The notes beneath the pieces are model-generated. The model was not told the origin of the DNA. It saw only the letters and a program-made list of their open reading frames with translations, and did no database searches. A stretch of DNA of 64,000 bases, from NCBI RefSeq assembly GCF_038502225.1, contig NC_091378.1:8330427-8394426 (forward strand), in the 5' to 3' direction. This document shows, in pieces, positions 43,933 to 54,879 of this stretch. Position 1 is the first letter of the stretch; each line of letters opens with the position of its first letter. A program made the translations under genes and the position numbers. Source of the stretch: Cherax quadricarinatus (Eukaryota > Arthropoda > Malacostraca > Decapoda > Parastacidae).

Positions 43933-44514
43933 TGTCGGTTCTCTGAACCATTCATCTACAAAAACAGTTGTGTATGAAGCTGAAATATATTTTGAAGTTT
44001 CTCTTCTCCTTATAGTGGGATACTGGGAAGCTCATGGAGGGCTTTTGTTTCAGGGACTTGGAGCTGCGTGACACATTCGACTATAATAGATAATAAATAA
44101 TAATGACGAAGCTATTAATAACAATAGTAATAATAATTATAAACTGTTAGTGCTGCTGCTGGTGCTAATAATAATAATGATAAGAGTGATGCATTTATCT
44201 GAAGATAATTTTTATCCATTTTTCTCATTTATCGTGATCATGCTATTATTCCTATTTTTTCTTTGTCCACTACATTATTCACTTTTTTTCTTCTGCGTCT
44301 GTTTCCTCGCCGTCTATTCTTGTCGTTCATACACTCATCTTTTCTCATATTCCACAACATACAGTATCCTCCATCTTTCTCGGGTTAGTATTCACTACCC
44401 AGCGCCATCCTCTCACGTGACCTTCCTTCTGGCTTGGAGTGACGTCTGACCTATTATTTAAGAACCTACCTGCAGAATTCAGCTTGATCTGGGGTACAAA
44501 GTTTAGCTCTCCCT
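43933..44514. other. no recognisable feature
   Basis: Short ATA/ATT runs, no gene. Confidence 0.35.
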
Positions 44515-44518
44515 CTCC

Positions 44519-44560
<42 letters not shown>

Positions 44561-44860
44561 CTCTTATTTTTCTCTCCCGTCTCTCTCTCGCCCTTATCTC
44601 TCCCTTTCTCTCTCTCTCTCTCTCTCCCTTTCTCCCCTTTCTTTCTCTCCCCCTCTCTCCCTTTCTCTCTCTCCCCCTTTCTTTCTCTTCCCCTTTCTTT
44701 CTCTCCCCCTTTCTCTCTCTCCCCCTTTCTCTCTCCCTTTCTCTCTCCTTTTCAATCTCTCTTCTTTTCTCTCTCTCTCTCCTTTTCTGTCTCCATTCTC
44801 TCTCTCTCTCTCCTTTTTTCTCTCCTCTCTCCTTTCTCTCTCTCTCTCAACGGCAAAAGG
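44515..44860. repeat. CT-rich microsatellite region
   Basis: (CT)n at 44519-44557 then CTCTCCCCCTTTCT variants to 44850. Serine/leucine frames are artefacts. Confidence 0.9.
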
Positions 44861-45424
44861 CACTGCATAGATCAAGCAGAGATTCTTGCTTACATCTTGC
44901 ATACAGTCTCTTGAGGCTGAAGCTCTCAAGGCCCCGAGACACAAACTTAATTTTTAATGATGAATGGCGTCAAAATTGCCATAAATTACTTAAAACCCAC
45001 TGATAATCAATTATTCGCTTGGAAACTTAAGTATCTCATAGAAAAAACTTTTGAGTTTAAGTTGTCTCGGAGGCCTAAAGAATAAAATGGTGTAATGCCA
45101 GGTACTGTCGTAAAAGTTTTTAAGATCGAAAAGAACAGCAGTAATATCTGTCCTCAACAGAGTTTCGACTTTCGGATATATCGAATCACAGTTTGTGACA
45201 GTTCCGGTTCTCTAAGCACCAGACAAGACATTCATTAATCAATCGTTGTGACAAGTTGCCAAGAGCACTGGTGAGAGGAGCCACTCGAAAATAATGTAGT
45301 GAAACATGGCAGGCTGCCACCGTAGACTTTATCCCGATCACCTTGTCCTCAGGCGCTTTGTTGACAAAAAGGGAGGACTACTGTAGTTTAACATTGTACG
45401 AATAAAAAGGCACAATACAGTTAC
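44861..45424. other. no recognisable feature
   Basis: Nothing identified. Confidence 0.35.
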
Positions 45425-45530
45425 TGGAACAGTACACAGTTAACCCGCACATAGTACGATGAAACTTATGAAGTTGGACCGAAACGTCGTCATACGTTTC
45501 ACTCTCCTATGTACGGATTTGTATATTTCC
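45425..45530 (+). mobile_element. family F fragment
   Basis: AACCCGCACATAG, then GTTGGACCGAAACGTCGTCATACG..CTCTCCTATGTACGG, inverted halves of family F with the centre deleted. Confidence 0.55.
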
Positions 45531-45713
45531 ATTTTATGTGAAGGACCCTTTCCAACCATAACATATTAAAGAGATGCAAGAGAAATTGTTAAATGTGTTG
45601 TAGTATGCGACCATGTACTGTAAATCTTAAGGATTGGCTATCGTAGGTCAGCATGCAGTTAGTGTTGATGCAATAGCGTCACAGTCAGCAGGTGATATCA
45701 CAATATGCAAAAT

Positions 45714-45828
45714 AACCACTGTGAAAACAAATAGTGAATTTCCAAGCGCTTTGGTGATTTCTTACATTATCAAGCAAATCACAGAAGCACTTGGAAATTC
45801 AATATTTTTTCACAGTGGTTAATTGGCT
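45714..45828. mobile_element. PLE-end fold-back
   Basis: Left arm ATAACCACTGTGAAAA..GAATTTCCAAGCGCTTTGGTGATTT, 15-nt centre CTTACATTATCAAGC, right arm AAATCACAGAAGCACTTGGAAATTC..TTTCACAGTGGTTA. The minus copy contains TTGATAA and AGCGCT; the plus copy begins inside helix II. No protein sequence. Confidence 0.75.
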
Positions 45829-45990
45829 AACTTAGTTTTGATTTAAGCTCACGAAAAGTGAAGGGAAAGCTGTATAGTTCGTCAGTATGACACTTAAAGT
45901 TAATGGGAAGGTCACCCACTCAGGTTTGTGTTGAAGAAAAGAAGAATGGGGAGGGAGGTAAATGTACGTCTTGGATAACACCAACAAAGA

Positions 45991-46024
45991 CCAGAGTAAA
46001 TGACCATCAGGTCATTTACTCTGG
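45991..46024. repeat. perfect 15-bp inverted repeat, 4-nt loop
   Basis: CCAGAGTAAATGACC, ATCA, GGTCATTTACTCTGG. Confidence 0.9.
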
Positions 46025-47007
46025 CGACATCAACATGGTCAACTGCTTTCTCGCTCGCTGTGGCAGCAACGGGAGGAGTGTCCGGCCAATACCTGCCTGT
46101 TAGGTTTCTTAAATTTTGCAGACTGGCGTTTGTGGATACGCAAGCATACCAACAAGTCTGCTTAAATGCCTGCTTAATGCAACGCACATGCACTGTTGCT
46201 TGATGGAAATTAGGAAACAGTCTATGGTGTGGTTGTAACAGGAGGAGACCCATTCACCTCACTCTCTGATCTCTCCGAGTTACAGTTGACTCCTAGGTAG
46301 GGATGAAATCAAAGATCGCATATTAAAGACGAGGGGCGTGAAAGTTGGGTAGAAAGAGCAGACGCTGACCCATTTGTTCAAATAATCACGACCTGCATTA
46401 TCGTACGAGACATTGCTGTGCTCAAAAAAAAAACAAAAATTTCTTTATCTATTTTCTCAGTTATTTAGTGTGAATTTGTAAATGGTCCAAGTCGGACCGA
46501 AACGTCGTCGTCGTAAGCTCCTCTCTCCTATGTGCGGGTTATTTGTATTGTTTTGCAGTCACCTTAGCGATTCTTTACGTTCTTTATAGAAATTTAATTT
46601 GATTAATATTAAGTTGCGTTAAACTCAATGCATAAATTTCCCTGCACCCAACCAATAAATATTTATGAATATGTTATCAACCGCTAAATAAGCATACAAA
46701 CTAATAGCAAGCGTCTGGCAACCGAGAGGCGCCATTAAAACAATTGAGATCGCTCAAATCAACACGGTTCTCGCAAGGCCTGGCTCTTTTAGGAGGAGAG
46801 TTCACATTACCTGAATTAAATCGAAGAAGGATTCCTCTAGGCGTGCATCCAGGCAGCCAGCGTCTGCAAGGTCATTATTGTTAGACCAGAAAGTCGTAAT
46901 TTAACCCCAAACTCTTAATTGCATGCTAAACACACTCGTATTTTCGCAGGCGCGCCTCCCACCAAACAATATTAAGATTAAGCAATGCCTTAATTTAAGC
47001 TGGTCCT
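46025..47007. other. no gene; family F piece at 46485-46550
   Basis: AATGGTCCAAGTCGGACCGAAACGTCGTCG near 46482 (broken here: AATGGTCCAAGTCGG, ACCGAAACGTCGTCG) is the plus half of family F. The rest is unassigned. Confidence 0.45.
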
Positions 47008-47243
47008 AAACAGGAGGCCGAGTCGGTAACAGGAGGCCGAGTCGATAACAGGAGACTGAGTCGATAACAGGAGGCTGAGTCGGTAACAGGAGGCTGAGTC
47101 GGTAACAGGAGGCAGAGTCGATAACAGGAGGCAGAGTCGATAACAGGAGGCCGAGTCAACAACAGGAGGCAGAGTCGGTAACAGGAGGCAGAGTCGGTAA
47201 CAGGAGGCAGAGTCGATAACAGGAGGCAGAGTCGGTAACAGGA
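47008..47243. repeat. 19-bp minisatellite, about 12 copies
   Basis: AACAGGAGGC(C/A/T)GAGTCGGT/GAT with mostly single-base changes. Confidence 0.9.
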
Positions 47244-47859
47244 GTTGTGAATCATGATCCTGGGTGAATGGTGATCATTGTTATCTGTTTTACTGTAGTC
47301 TGTTGTCGTGTTTGGGTGGGTGGGATGTGGGAGATGGAGGATGAGGAACACAGGGAAGGAGATGAGCAGGCAGAAAGGGGGATTTATAAGGCAGAGGGAG
47401 AGGGAGAGGTAGAAGGGGAAGAGACTTTTTAGAAAAACTGGATTCATAAGCAAAGTGTGAAAGGATAGGCAGAGAGAGAGAGAGAGAGAGAGAGTAAGTA
47501 AAAGGAAGAAAGGAGGAATATAAAGGTGCTGGTGGGGGAGGGTGTGCACGAGGGAGAAATTGCTGCGTAAGGTGGTGGTGATTGGACTGTGGCGGCAGTA
47601 AAATTTGCGGTAGAGAGAAAGGGTGGTGGGTGGGTGGGTGGGTGGCAGGGCGGAGGCGGGTGGCAGGGTGGAGGCGAGTGGCAACGTAGTGATGAGGGTT
47701 GTGGTGGATGACAGGGTGGTGGCAGGTGGTAGGATAGTATAGACGAGTGAAGGGTAATAGTGGGGTTGGGAGGGTTGAAAGGCTGGCGGTGGTGTTGGTG
47801 GTGTTGGTGGTGGTAGGGTGGTACTTACAAGATGATCCTAAAGTTCTCTCCTAACCTCA
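47244..47859. other. G-rich stretch, no gene
   Basis: Rich in GGTGG/GGGTGG, with a short (GA)n at 47470-47494. The long minus frame over this and the minisatellite is proline/serine/leucine composition only. Confidence 0.4.
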
Positions 47860-48227
47860 CCAGAAATTATTTAACGACCTATATTGTCACTGACAATCTT
47901 GATGATATAAACACTTCTCTCATTTATGTAGGTCACTCCTGTGGAACAGTGTTCCGATTTCTCCCCGCCTCTTCAAACATTACCGTCTCTCGGTTACCCA
48001 TGACTCGATCCAGGAGATAATTTCTATCATACCTTGCGCCACTATTTTCTCTAACAGTTTCCTGCGTAGAATTCTTGCAAAAGTCTTAATGCAGTTTATA
48101 TACTCACTGTGGTATTCTTTATCATGATCTACCACCTCTAACACCTTTATGTAAGCAGACTATATATTTGTAAGGTAAGAACGCTCCTTCATAAAACCAT
48201 GGTAAGATTCACAGATCAATAATAATA
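47860..48227 (-). pseudogene. old CR1 RT, downstream half
   Basis: Minus strand: LICESYHGFMKERSYLTNI, VVDHDKEY, LLEKIVAQGM, SWIESWVT, then a NTVPQE remnant of SGVPQGS. Aligns with copy A (LINDTQHGFTRGRSCLTNL, AVDHDKEF, SWIESWLTD). The catalytic LDFSKAFD block is decayed. Confidence 0.7.
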
Positions 48228-48522
48228 TCTATTTCTACAAGTACATGTACAAGGTATACAGGTCTGACATCAGTGATATACTGCTAAACAGAGAACCCCT
48301 TGTTATGCAGAGCATTTCTGGCAAATTAGGTTAATTTTGCCCCAGGATGCGACCCACACCAGTCTACTAACACCCAGGTACCCATTTTACTGATAGGTGA
48401 ACATGGACAGCAGGTGTCTTGTGTAAACACGTCGTAATGTTTTCCAGCCGTACCGGTGATCGATCCTCGGACCTCATTGTGTGAGCTGGGTGCGCTAGCG
48501 ATCGAGCTACAGGACACCGAGC
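48228..48522 (-). mobile_element. SINE family A inserted in the old CR1 RT
   Basis: Head GGTGTCCTGTAGCTCGATCG with box A (TAGCTCGATCGCTAG) and box B (CGATCACCGG-side, decayed), body CCTGGGTGTTAGTAGACTGG and GGTCGCATCCTGGGG, GTACATGTACTTG, and an (ATT)3 tail at 48227-48219. It separates two halves of an RT that are contiguous in other copies. Confidence 0.8.
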
Positions 48523-48790
48523 CGTATCTTTCAAGGTGGATTCGAATTACATCCGTAATGAATGATTCCATCATCTTTCCAACAATTACAGGCAGGCTGG
48601 ATGCTCGATACTTCTAAGCAAAGGTCTGGCCTCCCGCTTTGTAAACAACTAAAATACTCGCAATTTTCCAGTTACCTGGTATGATGCCAGTATAATGATT
48701 TACTAAAGAGACTAGCTAATGGTTAAATTACTCCTAACTTCTTTCAGCATCCTTGAAAACAATCCATTATAGCCTAATGACTTGTCCGAT
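48523..48790 (-). pseudogene. old CR1 RT, upstream half
   Basis: Minus strand: YTGIIPGNWKIASILVVYKAGG, then SSLPVIVGKMMESFITDVIRI and HLERYG, matching copy A QTGVVSDMWKMANVIPIFKTGD and SLTSIVGKLLESIIAEIIRSHL. Confidence 0.75.
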
Positions 48791-48959
48791 TTTAATATAT
48801 ATATGTATGTCTGAGGGCCATGTCACTAATGACTTTGATCTTTCATCATTTATTGTCGTCATGATCTATACCATTAATGATTTCTGGAATTTCGTTATTC
48901 TCTTGTGTACAGGAGAAGTGTATAAAAAAACTTGTTTCTTTGTCACTTAAAGATGTCCT

Positions 48960-49230
48960 GAGTTACAGTTAATTAGATCTGTCTTTATTTTATTTTTTTC
49001 TTATATATCCGAAAGTTACCCTTTGAGTTGCTCTTTGATTCCCTTGCAACTTCATGTTTAGAATTTCTATTGACTTTTAATATTTTTTTTTGAGTTCCCC
49101 CACATTGTATATATTGACTTATAAGGTAACCCTCTTCTCAATTTGATTTTTTTAATTCAAGAGATATATTTGTTAATTTATTCATTTAATGACATTTACA
49201 TTTTTTTCCATTTTTACTATTAGGATTATT
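48960..49230 (-). pseudogene. old CR1 ORF2 linker region
   Basis: The minus strand includes SKHEVARESKSNSKGNFRIYKKKIK, matching YEIKVARDSKTNPKSFFQVYRTKVRDK in copy A. Surrounding codons are too decayed to follow. Confidence 0.6.
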
Positions 49231-49340
49231 TTACTCTGGCAGCTTCTACAGAGCTCTGAAAAATGTTATTTTAGCATTCTTCACTTTCTGCTGCTCACAA
49301 TAATCCATGGTCAAGTTACCCAGCTCTACACTATAAAGAA

Positions 49341-49495
49341 AATCCATTAATCCCCGTGTCTGTCACGCAAAAATCATGAAATCCATTAATCCCCGTGTCT
49401 GCCACGCAAAAATCATGAAATCCATTAATCCCCGTGTCTGCCACGCAAAAATCATGAAATCCATTAATCCCCGTGTCTGCTACGCAAAAATCAGG
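49341..49495. repeat. 39-bp tandem repeat, 4 copies
   Basis: AATCCATTAATCCCCGTGTC, TG.CACGCAAAAATCATGA four times; the last copy ends with a variant. Confidence 0.9.
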
Positions 49496-49779
49496 AACCT
49501 TAACATTATCGTTAATAAGTTAATTCCATGAAATGTTGAAACTGAGTATTATGTGATCGCTCTTTTCTAAGCTCTCTTACTTTCAAATTATTCAGGAATA
49601 ATTTCTTGATTACCAAAACCAGGTTATTGCCCTAATTGGTTCTGTTATCAACTACTTTAAATAGCATTTCTGGACTATCTCAAGAAATCCCTAGACTATA
49701 CTTCGTATCAAATTGTTCGGACTAGTTAAAAAAATAGAGTTTTATGGTAATTTTCACTTTTTTTCTGAATGCCTAACGA

Positions 49780-50010
49780 TTCTAGTTCTATGCAAGTTTA
49801 TCCAGGTCAGTTTCTAAGTTTGGAAGATTGTGGGTTACATCTCAGAAGAGCTTTTCATGATTTTCAAGAATCTGCAGCCAAATAGATTTTGTGTTTGGTC
49901 CTTCCACCTTCAAGTTGTTGTATCAACAACAACTTGAATTATTCCTTAATATTCCTCAACTCTTGCTCTCTCCTGTTGACCCTATTAGTAAGGAAAAATT
50001 CATACATCTA
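49780..50010 (-). pseudogene. old CR1 endonuclease remnant
   Basis: The plus strand CTGCAGCCAAATAGATTTTG..CTCTCCTGTTGACCCTATTAG aligns base by base with 60905-61020 (CTGAAGCCAAACAGATTCTA..CCTTCCTGTTGACCTTATCAG), the VWLQFLEGRDK to VNRKGGGVAM stretch of the endonuclease. Confidence 0.65.
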
Positions 50011-50389
50011 TTTTTCAGACAAACTTATTTTGTCACTGTAGTATAATCTATGTTTCCTAAACATGCAGTTAGTCTTTGTTCATCTGTTTATTTTCTTGCA
50101 CTCCGAAAATTTGTTTTGTAGACGCCGAAGAAGTTTTTGCCTTTTTTGTCTCCTCTGTTTTTATTTGTAAACTGATTCCTTTATAATCAATAACTCTTTT
50201 ATGAGCTCTAATGATTTCCGAAACATTACATAAAATATCTTGGTTATTATTGCTCTTTCAGTCCCCAGTACTACAATCTTTTTGTTACCTACACATCCAT
50301 GCCTTTATCGTACGTCAGTTTAAAGTCTTGCGCAACTTTCCTTCGTCTGAACTGGGCAACACTATCATCCCTATTCCAGAAACATGCAA

Positions 50390-50870
50390 GCCATTCCTTC
50401 CATAGAAATCATATTTGCCATAGATATTATCCCAGTTGTCAGAGAAGTTGCAAGTACCTCTCATTACTTGCACATCCTGCAATTTGCACTTACTGCCTCA
50501 GACATCCAATCACTGCCCAGTGCGTCTGGCCAAAATGCTATATGTGATCGGAATTTCTTTTGACATAAATCAATAGCTATCCCATACTTGGCAAATAAGT
50601 TTCTTTTTTCTTCCGCATCTTCCAATGTCATTTCATCCAGCAGTGAGGTCGACAGTGAGAGTTTTTTTCCATTAACTGACATGGTATTAAGTAACCAGCT
50701 GTCATTCTTGGCATCCCCGTACATATTTACTATCTCGCCTTCCTTTCCTGATACAGAATAAGTCCATATGTCCAGTTTATGAGGCCCCGACGGTGATTAT
50801 AACCTTGCCCTCATTAATGGAAGAGTTTGCCACACATTTCTCCTCACTGACCATTGTACATTTGCCGTGT
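50390..50870 (-). pseudogene. old CR1 ORF1, SGNH-like region
   Basis: Minus strand: LGSDWMSEAVSANCRMCK parallels VGNEWMSRAIGINCWLDRYCKEL of the ORF1 at 61384-61767, preceded by a diverged stretch (DEMTLEDAEEKRNLFAKYGIAID) matching REELLDKYRSAIE. The GxND block is not recognisable. Weak but collinear. Confidence 0.5.
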
Positions 50871-51164
50871 AGTGCAGCAGAACAGGTTTCCATTCTTTAA
50901 GCCTGCTTCTTCACCCTCATTCTTATCTTTTTCACAAATTGTCTTCCAGTTATTACATCTAACATCTTCACTTTTGTTGCTGCTAACATGTTTTCTTTCG
51001 TTACCGCCAACCACTTATCTAAATGATTTTTTCAATGTCTTGCTTTCCTTCAGAATTAGAACCATCTCTTTTTGAATCCCTCATTGATAATTCAAAGTCT
51101 ATTGCCTACGTAAGCAAACTGATGACTAAAAATGCATCCAAATTCCCCAAGTACCTCAGCTCAG

Positions 51165-51300
51165 GACAGGTTAGGTTAAGTAAGATTTTCAGGAAACAGG
51201 ACGAGTGTTTCCTGATGCTGGCCTTAGGCATATGATAGCCGCCGCTGACCGAGGCTTTCCACTGGCTTACCCATCCAACCCTTTAAAAATTATGGTAACA
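51165..51300 (+). mobile_element. family D element
   Basis: GGTTAGGTTAAGTAAGATTTTCAGGAAACAGGACGAGTGTTTCCTG, ATATGATAGCCGCCG, GACCGAGGCTTTCCACTGGC, then CCTTTAAAAATTATGGTAAC (segments quoted with gaps). Same order as 15553-15684. Confidence 0.65.
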
Positions 51301-51559
51301 TGGATTCTCTTGGCCACTGACAAATGTCGTCTTAAGCCGAGTATCGGCACATACTAGAGGTTCTATGAGCTCTGTTTTCAATGAGGTAATCTCGTATTCT
51401 GCCTCTATTTCTTATTTTTAAATATTTATTGTTGAGTGTTTAATTTAGCTTGGATATTTTGTAATTATAGCCTTTTCATTTATTATAGCTCTGATGGTTA
51501 GAATGTATAATTCTAGAAACGTTATCACAATGGTTATTTTTTCCCATTTTCATTCTGTT
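51301..51559. other. no recognisable feature
   Basis: Nothing identified. Confidence 0.35.
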
Positions 51560-51718
51560 AATGAAGACTTAGACACGTGGAACTGGGTATCTTTATTATG
51601 CAGATGTTTCACCAACCAGTAGCTACATCAATGACAAAAACAGAAGATTGAAGATGTAAAGGCTGTTGCACATGTGTTTAATTCTTCAACTTGTAGGTAT
51701 TATATACCATTGATGTTA
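51560..51718. mobile_element. family E partial inverted pair
   Basis: Minus-strand core and 3' part (TTAGACACGTGG..GGGTATCTTTATTATGCAGATGTTTCACC..) then a plus-strand 3' end (GTTGCACATGTGTTTAATTCTTCAAC, TAGGTATTATATACCATTG). Cores decayed. Confidence 0.6.
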
Positions 51719-52098
51719 TGATATTTAGACACAGCAACAATTTGGACTCTTGGTACCGAGGACACCTCCGTAACTACTTACTACCGCTGGCCCACCTCTA
51801 GGGCAGGACCGACTTCCACTGGGGAATCCCACCTACCACTGACAATACCTTCCTCTGATGGTATATAAGCCCACCCCTTCCTCCAGTGCCCCAGATTCAT
51901 CAAGACTACGGTACTGAACACTTGCTGCTAAGCTGAGGGACTGATTATCTTCAAACTCTTCCGTCTTCGGATTTTGTCCTTCTATTTTATTAATAATGCC
52001 ATTGGTTAGTGAAACGTCTACATAATAGATACCCAGTTCCTACATATGTGTGTAATTCTTCAACTTGTCGGCATTTTATACAATTGATGTTATATCAA
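51719..52098 (+). mobile_element. complete family E unit
   Basis: Begins after the same ATACCATTGATGTTATGATA segment with which it ends (TATACAATTGATGTTATATCA), so it is head-to-tail with the preceding 3' piece. TATATAAG at 51862-51869, CAAGACTACGGTACTGAACAC, GAGGGACTGATTA, core decayed (TTAATAA..AGTGAAACGTCTACA). Confidence 0.7.
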
Positions 52099-52504
52099 TT
52101 GGGAATTTTGGCGTCTCCTCTCTCCAGCAGTCTTCTTCATTCTAATTCAGAGGCGAAATTTCACCTCAAGACATTAAAAAAAAATGAAGCACGTTCAAAG
52201 TGTTCAGTCCTCTCTGCCTTGAAGAAATTACTTTGAATTTTACTGCTGGAAGCTCCCACGTGCAGATGATGGACGTTTTTCGAAAATTATCACAATCCAG
52301 GCCCACACACTCATAAAAGTTCACCAGGCCTGGCATAGGGGTGGAAAATATAGCCATAACCATCGCAATATCTCACCAGAGGAGCACGTAAACCGACAAC
52401 CATTGGCAGCATACGTGAGACTGGCTAATCTTGGAAGAGCATTCAGAAACCTTATCAATAATTTTAAACTCTACACGATGTAAGGATTATCCTAGAGTTC
52501 ATAG
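52099..52504. other. no recognisable feature
   Basis: Nothing identified. Confidence 0.35.
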
Positions 52505-52700
52505 CACCTGCGTGGATGCAACACATGATACAGTAGAAACCCGGTTGGCAGCGCACTTGACTCACAAACTGAGTGTTCATGATTCAATCCCCGGAATTAG
52601 TAAGTAGGTACCTAGGCTTTAGTCGAATGTCGTGGGTCGCATCCCGGGGGGGGGGAAAGGGTAGCATATTGTAGATTGAAGTTTTAAAATGAGCTAAGGT
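52505..52700 (+). mobile_element. diverged SINE, family A
   Basis: Head GGTTGGCAGCGCACTTGACTC with box B GATTCAATCCCC, body CCTAGGCTTTAGTCGAATGTCGTGGGTCGCATCCCGGG and GAGCTAAGGTAGG. Orientation opposite to 7625-7928. Confidence 0.65.
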
Positions 52701-52779
52701 AGGATAACAGCTCTTAGCCTGTGGAATTGATCGGTGTGAAAAAAAATAACGTGTGCAAATGCTAGAAGAGCACTATATC

Positions 52780-52925
52780 TCGAGTTTACTTGGAGGGTGT
52801 TCCGGGGGTCAACGCCCCAGCGCCCCGTCCATTGATCAGGGCCTGGTCAACTAGGCTGTTACTGCTGGTCGCACGTAGTTCAACGTGCGAACCACAGCCC
52901 GGCTGGTCGGGTACTGACTTTATGA
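52780..52925 (-). mobile_element. family G LINE 3' end (minus)
   Basis: The plus strand reads GGGTGTTCCGGGGGTCAACGCC..GGCCTGGTCAACTAGGCTGTTACTGCTGG..CAGCCCGGCTGGTCGGGTACTGAC, the reverse complement of the 57390-57540 copy. Confidence 0.65.
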
Positions 52926-52929
52926 TCAA

Positions 52930-53142
52930 GATAACACCCAGAGACACAAATGGAAGCTAAAGACACAAATGAGCCGTAGGAATGGCCGAGGAGTCTTTCA
53001 TTCACAGCTTTGTGAGTAGGTACGACAGCGCTCGGGAGGCTCTAGTCCAGTAGATGTCAAAGTCATAAAAGGTAAGGTCAGGTGGAGTCTCTCGACCTGC
53101 GCAAGCATAACTCGGCGAGTATAACAAGTACACGCACGCACG

Positions 53143-53222
<80 letters not shown>

Positions 53223-53223
53223 G
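52930..53223 (+). mobile_element. C-family LINE 3' end C4 with (CA)n
   Basis: Decayed C-terminal codons (SFIHSFVSRYDSARE), then TCTCGACCTGCGCAAGC and GGCGAGTATAACAAGTACACGC, followed by (GC)n/(CA)n to 53220. Confidence 0.65.
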
Positions 53224-53442
53224 ACGTTAGGAAGTATTTCTTCAGTCATAGAGTTGTCAGCAAGTGGAATAGCCTAGCAAGTGAAGTAGTGGAGGCAGGA
53301 ACCATACATAGTTTTAAGAAGAGGTATGACAAAGCTCAGGAAGCAGAGAGGGAGAGAGGACCCAGTAGCGATCAGTGAAGAGGTGGGGCCAGGAGCTGAG
53401 TATCGACCCCTGCAACCACAATTAGGTGAGTACAATTAGGTG

Positions 53443-53503
<61 letters not shown>
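53224..53503 (+). mobile_element. C-family LINE 3' end C3 with (CA)n
   Basis: RDVRKYFFSHRVVSKWNSLA and SEVVEAGTIHSFKKRYDKA in one frame to a TGA, 3' UTR GAGCTGAGTATCGACCCCTG, duplicated ATTAGGTGAGTAC, then (AC)n (53448-53503). It starts directly in the (CA)n of C4. Confidence 0.75.
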
Positions 53504-53507
<4 letters not shown>

Positions 53508-53630
53508 CCCTCTGCCCCCACCCCCTTATCACAAACTCCACCCCCAAAGTAACCCCCCCATAGTTCCCCACCAGGTGTCCAGCTCCCCCAACCCCAGCGT
53601 TCTAACCAGACCTCAGTTTTAGAAAAGACG

Positions 53631-54197
53631 TTGAAGATTTGGTATGCGAATGCTGATGGAATAACAAATAAATATGAGGAGTGGCATGAAAGAATCAAGG
53701 AGACGTCTTCAGACATCATAGCAGTCACAGAAACGAAACTCACCGGGGTGATAACAGATGCAATCTTCCCACCCGGATATATCTTGAGGAAAGCTAAAGG
53801 GAGCAGAAAGGGAGGAGGAGGAGTTGCACTGCTCATTAAAAACCAATGGGAATTTGAGTAAATGGAAGGAATAGACGAAATTGGCGATGGGGAATACATA
53901 CTAAGTACAATTCAGTCTGGGGGACATAAGGTAGTATTACAGTGATGAATAACCCGCCACAGAACTGCAGGAGGCCAAGAGAAGAATATGAAGAGAGCAA
54001 CAGAGCAATGGTGGACACTAGCTAAGGTGGCCAGAAGAGCTCACACAGGTAGAGCAAAATTACTAGTTATGGGCGATTTCAATCACAAGAAGACTGATTG
54101 GGAAAACCTGGAGCCATGTGGGGGTCCCGAAACATGGAGAGCCAAGATAATGGATGTGGTACTGGAAACCCTCATGCATAAACATGTTAGGGACACT

Positions 54198-54235
<38 letters not shown>

Positions 54236-54350
54236 TATGCAAGACTGGACCTCGTGTTCACCCTGAGTAGCTCGGACATTGAGGACATCAACATATGAAA
54301 GGTCCCTTTGAGCTGGTGATCACGTGTTTCTGAACTTTGAATACATAGTA
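53631..54350 (+). pseudogene. C-family LINE endonuclease, copy C2
   Basis: First frame (53631-53861): MKIWYANADGITNKYEEW, DIIAVTETKLTGVI (catalytic Glu), FPPGYILRK, GGGGVALLI. Next frame (53988-54266): LLVMGDFNHKKTDWENLE, VRDTT, then a (GA)17 run that pushes the frame into RERERE and destroys the LDLVFT motif that follows in another frame (54245). AGDHVFLNFEY near 54310 keeps the Asp-His pair (GDH). Several frameshifts. Confidence 0.75.
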
Positions 54351-54879
54351 GAGTTACAAGTGGAGAAGGTAACAGGAGTAGGATGGGAAAAGCCGAACTA
54401 CAAAAGGGGAAGACTACACAGGTATGAGGAACTTCATACAGGAGGTTCAGTGGGAAAGAGAATTGGTAGGAAAGTCAGTAAAAGAAATGATGGACTATGT
54501 GACAACAAAAGGAGGCAGAGGAAATGTTTGTTCCCAAGGGGAACAGAAATAATGGGAAGACCAGAACGAGCCCTTGGTTTACCCAAAGATGTAGAGAGGC
54601 AAAAACTAAGTACATTAGAGAATGGAAAAAGTACAGAAGAAAAAGGACCCAGGAAAATGAAGAGATAAGTCGCAGAAAGGGAAATGAGTATGCACAGTTA
54701 AGGAGGAAGGCCCAGCGATAGTACGAATACGACATATCATCAAACGTCAAGTCTGATCCAAAGCTGTTGCATAGCCACATCAGGAGGAAGACAACAGTAA
54801 AGGACCAGGCAGAGGAAAGAAGGTGAAGAGCTCACAAGAAACGACGACGAAGTATGTGAGGAGCTTAACATAAGATTTA

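Larger units (their letters stand above)
47860..51130 (-). mobile_element. old CR1-type LINE, near full length, minus strand
   Basis: Recognisable in order from right to left: ORF1 with SGNH-like residues (50870-50390), endonuclease (around 50000-49780), linker (49230-48960) and RT (48780-47860). It is far more diverged than copies A and B and full of stops. A family A SINE is inserted at 48228-48522 and a 39-bp tandem expansion sits at 49341-49495. Confidence 0.7.

Noticed and set aside
46995..47684. 229-codon minus frame with PPVTDSASCYRL repeats
   Set aside because: Translation of the 19-bp minisatellite and G-rich DNA.
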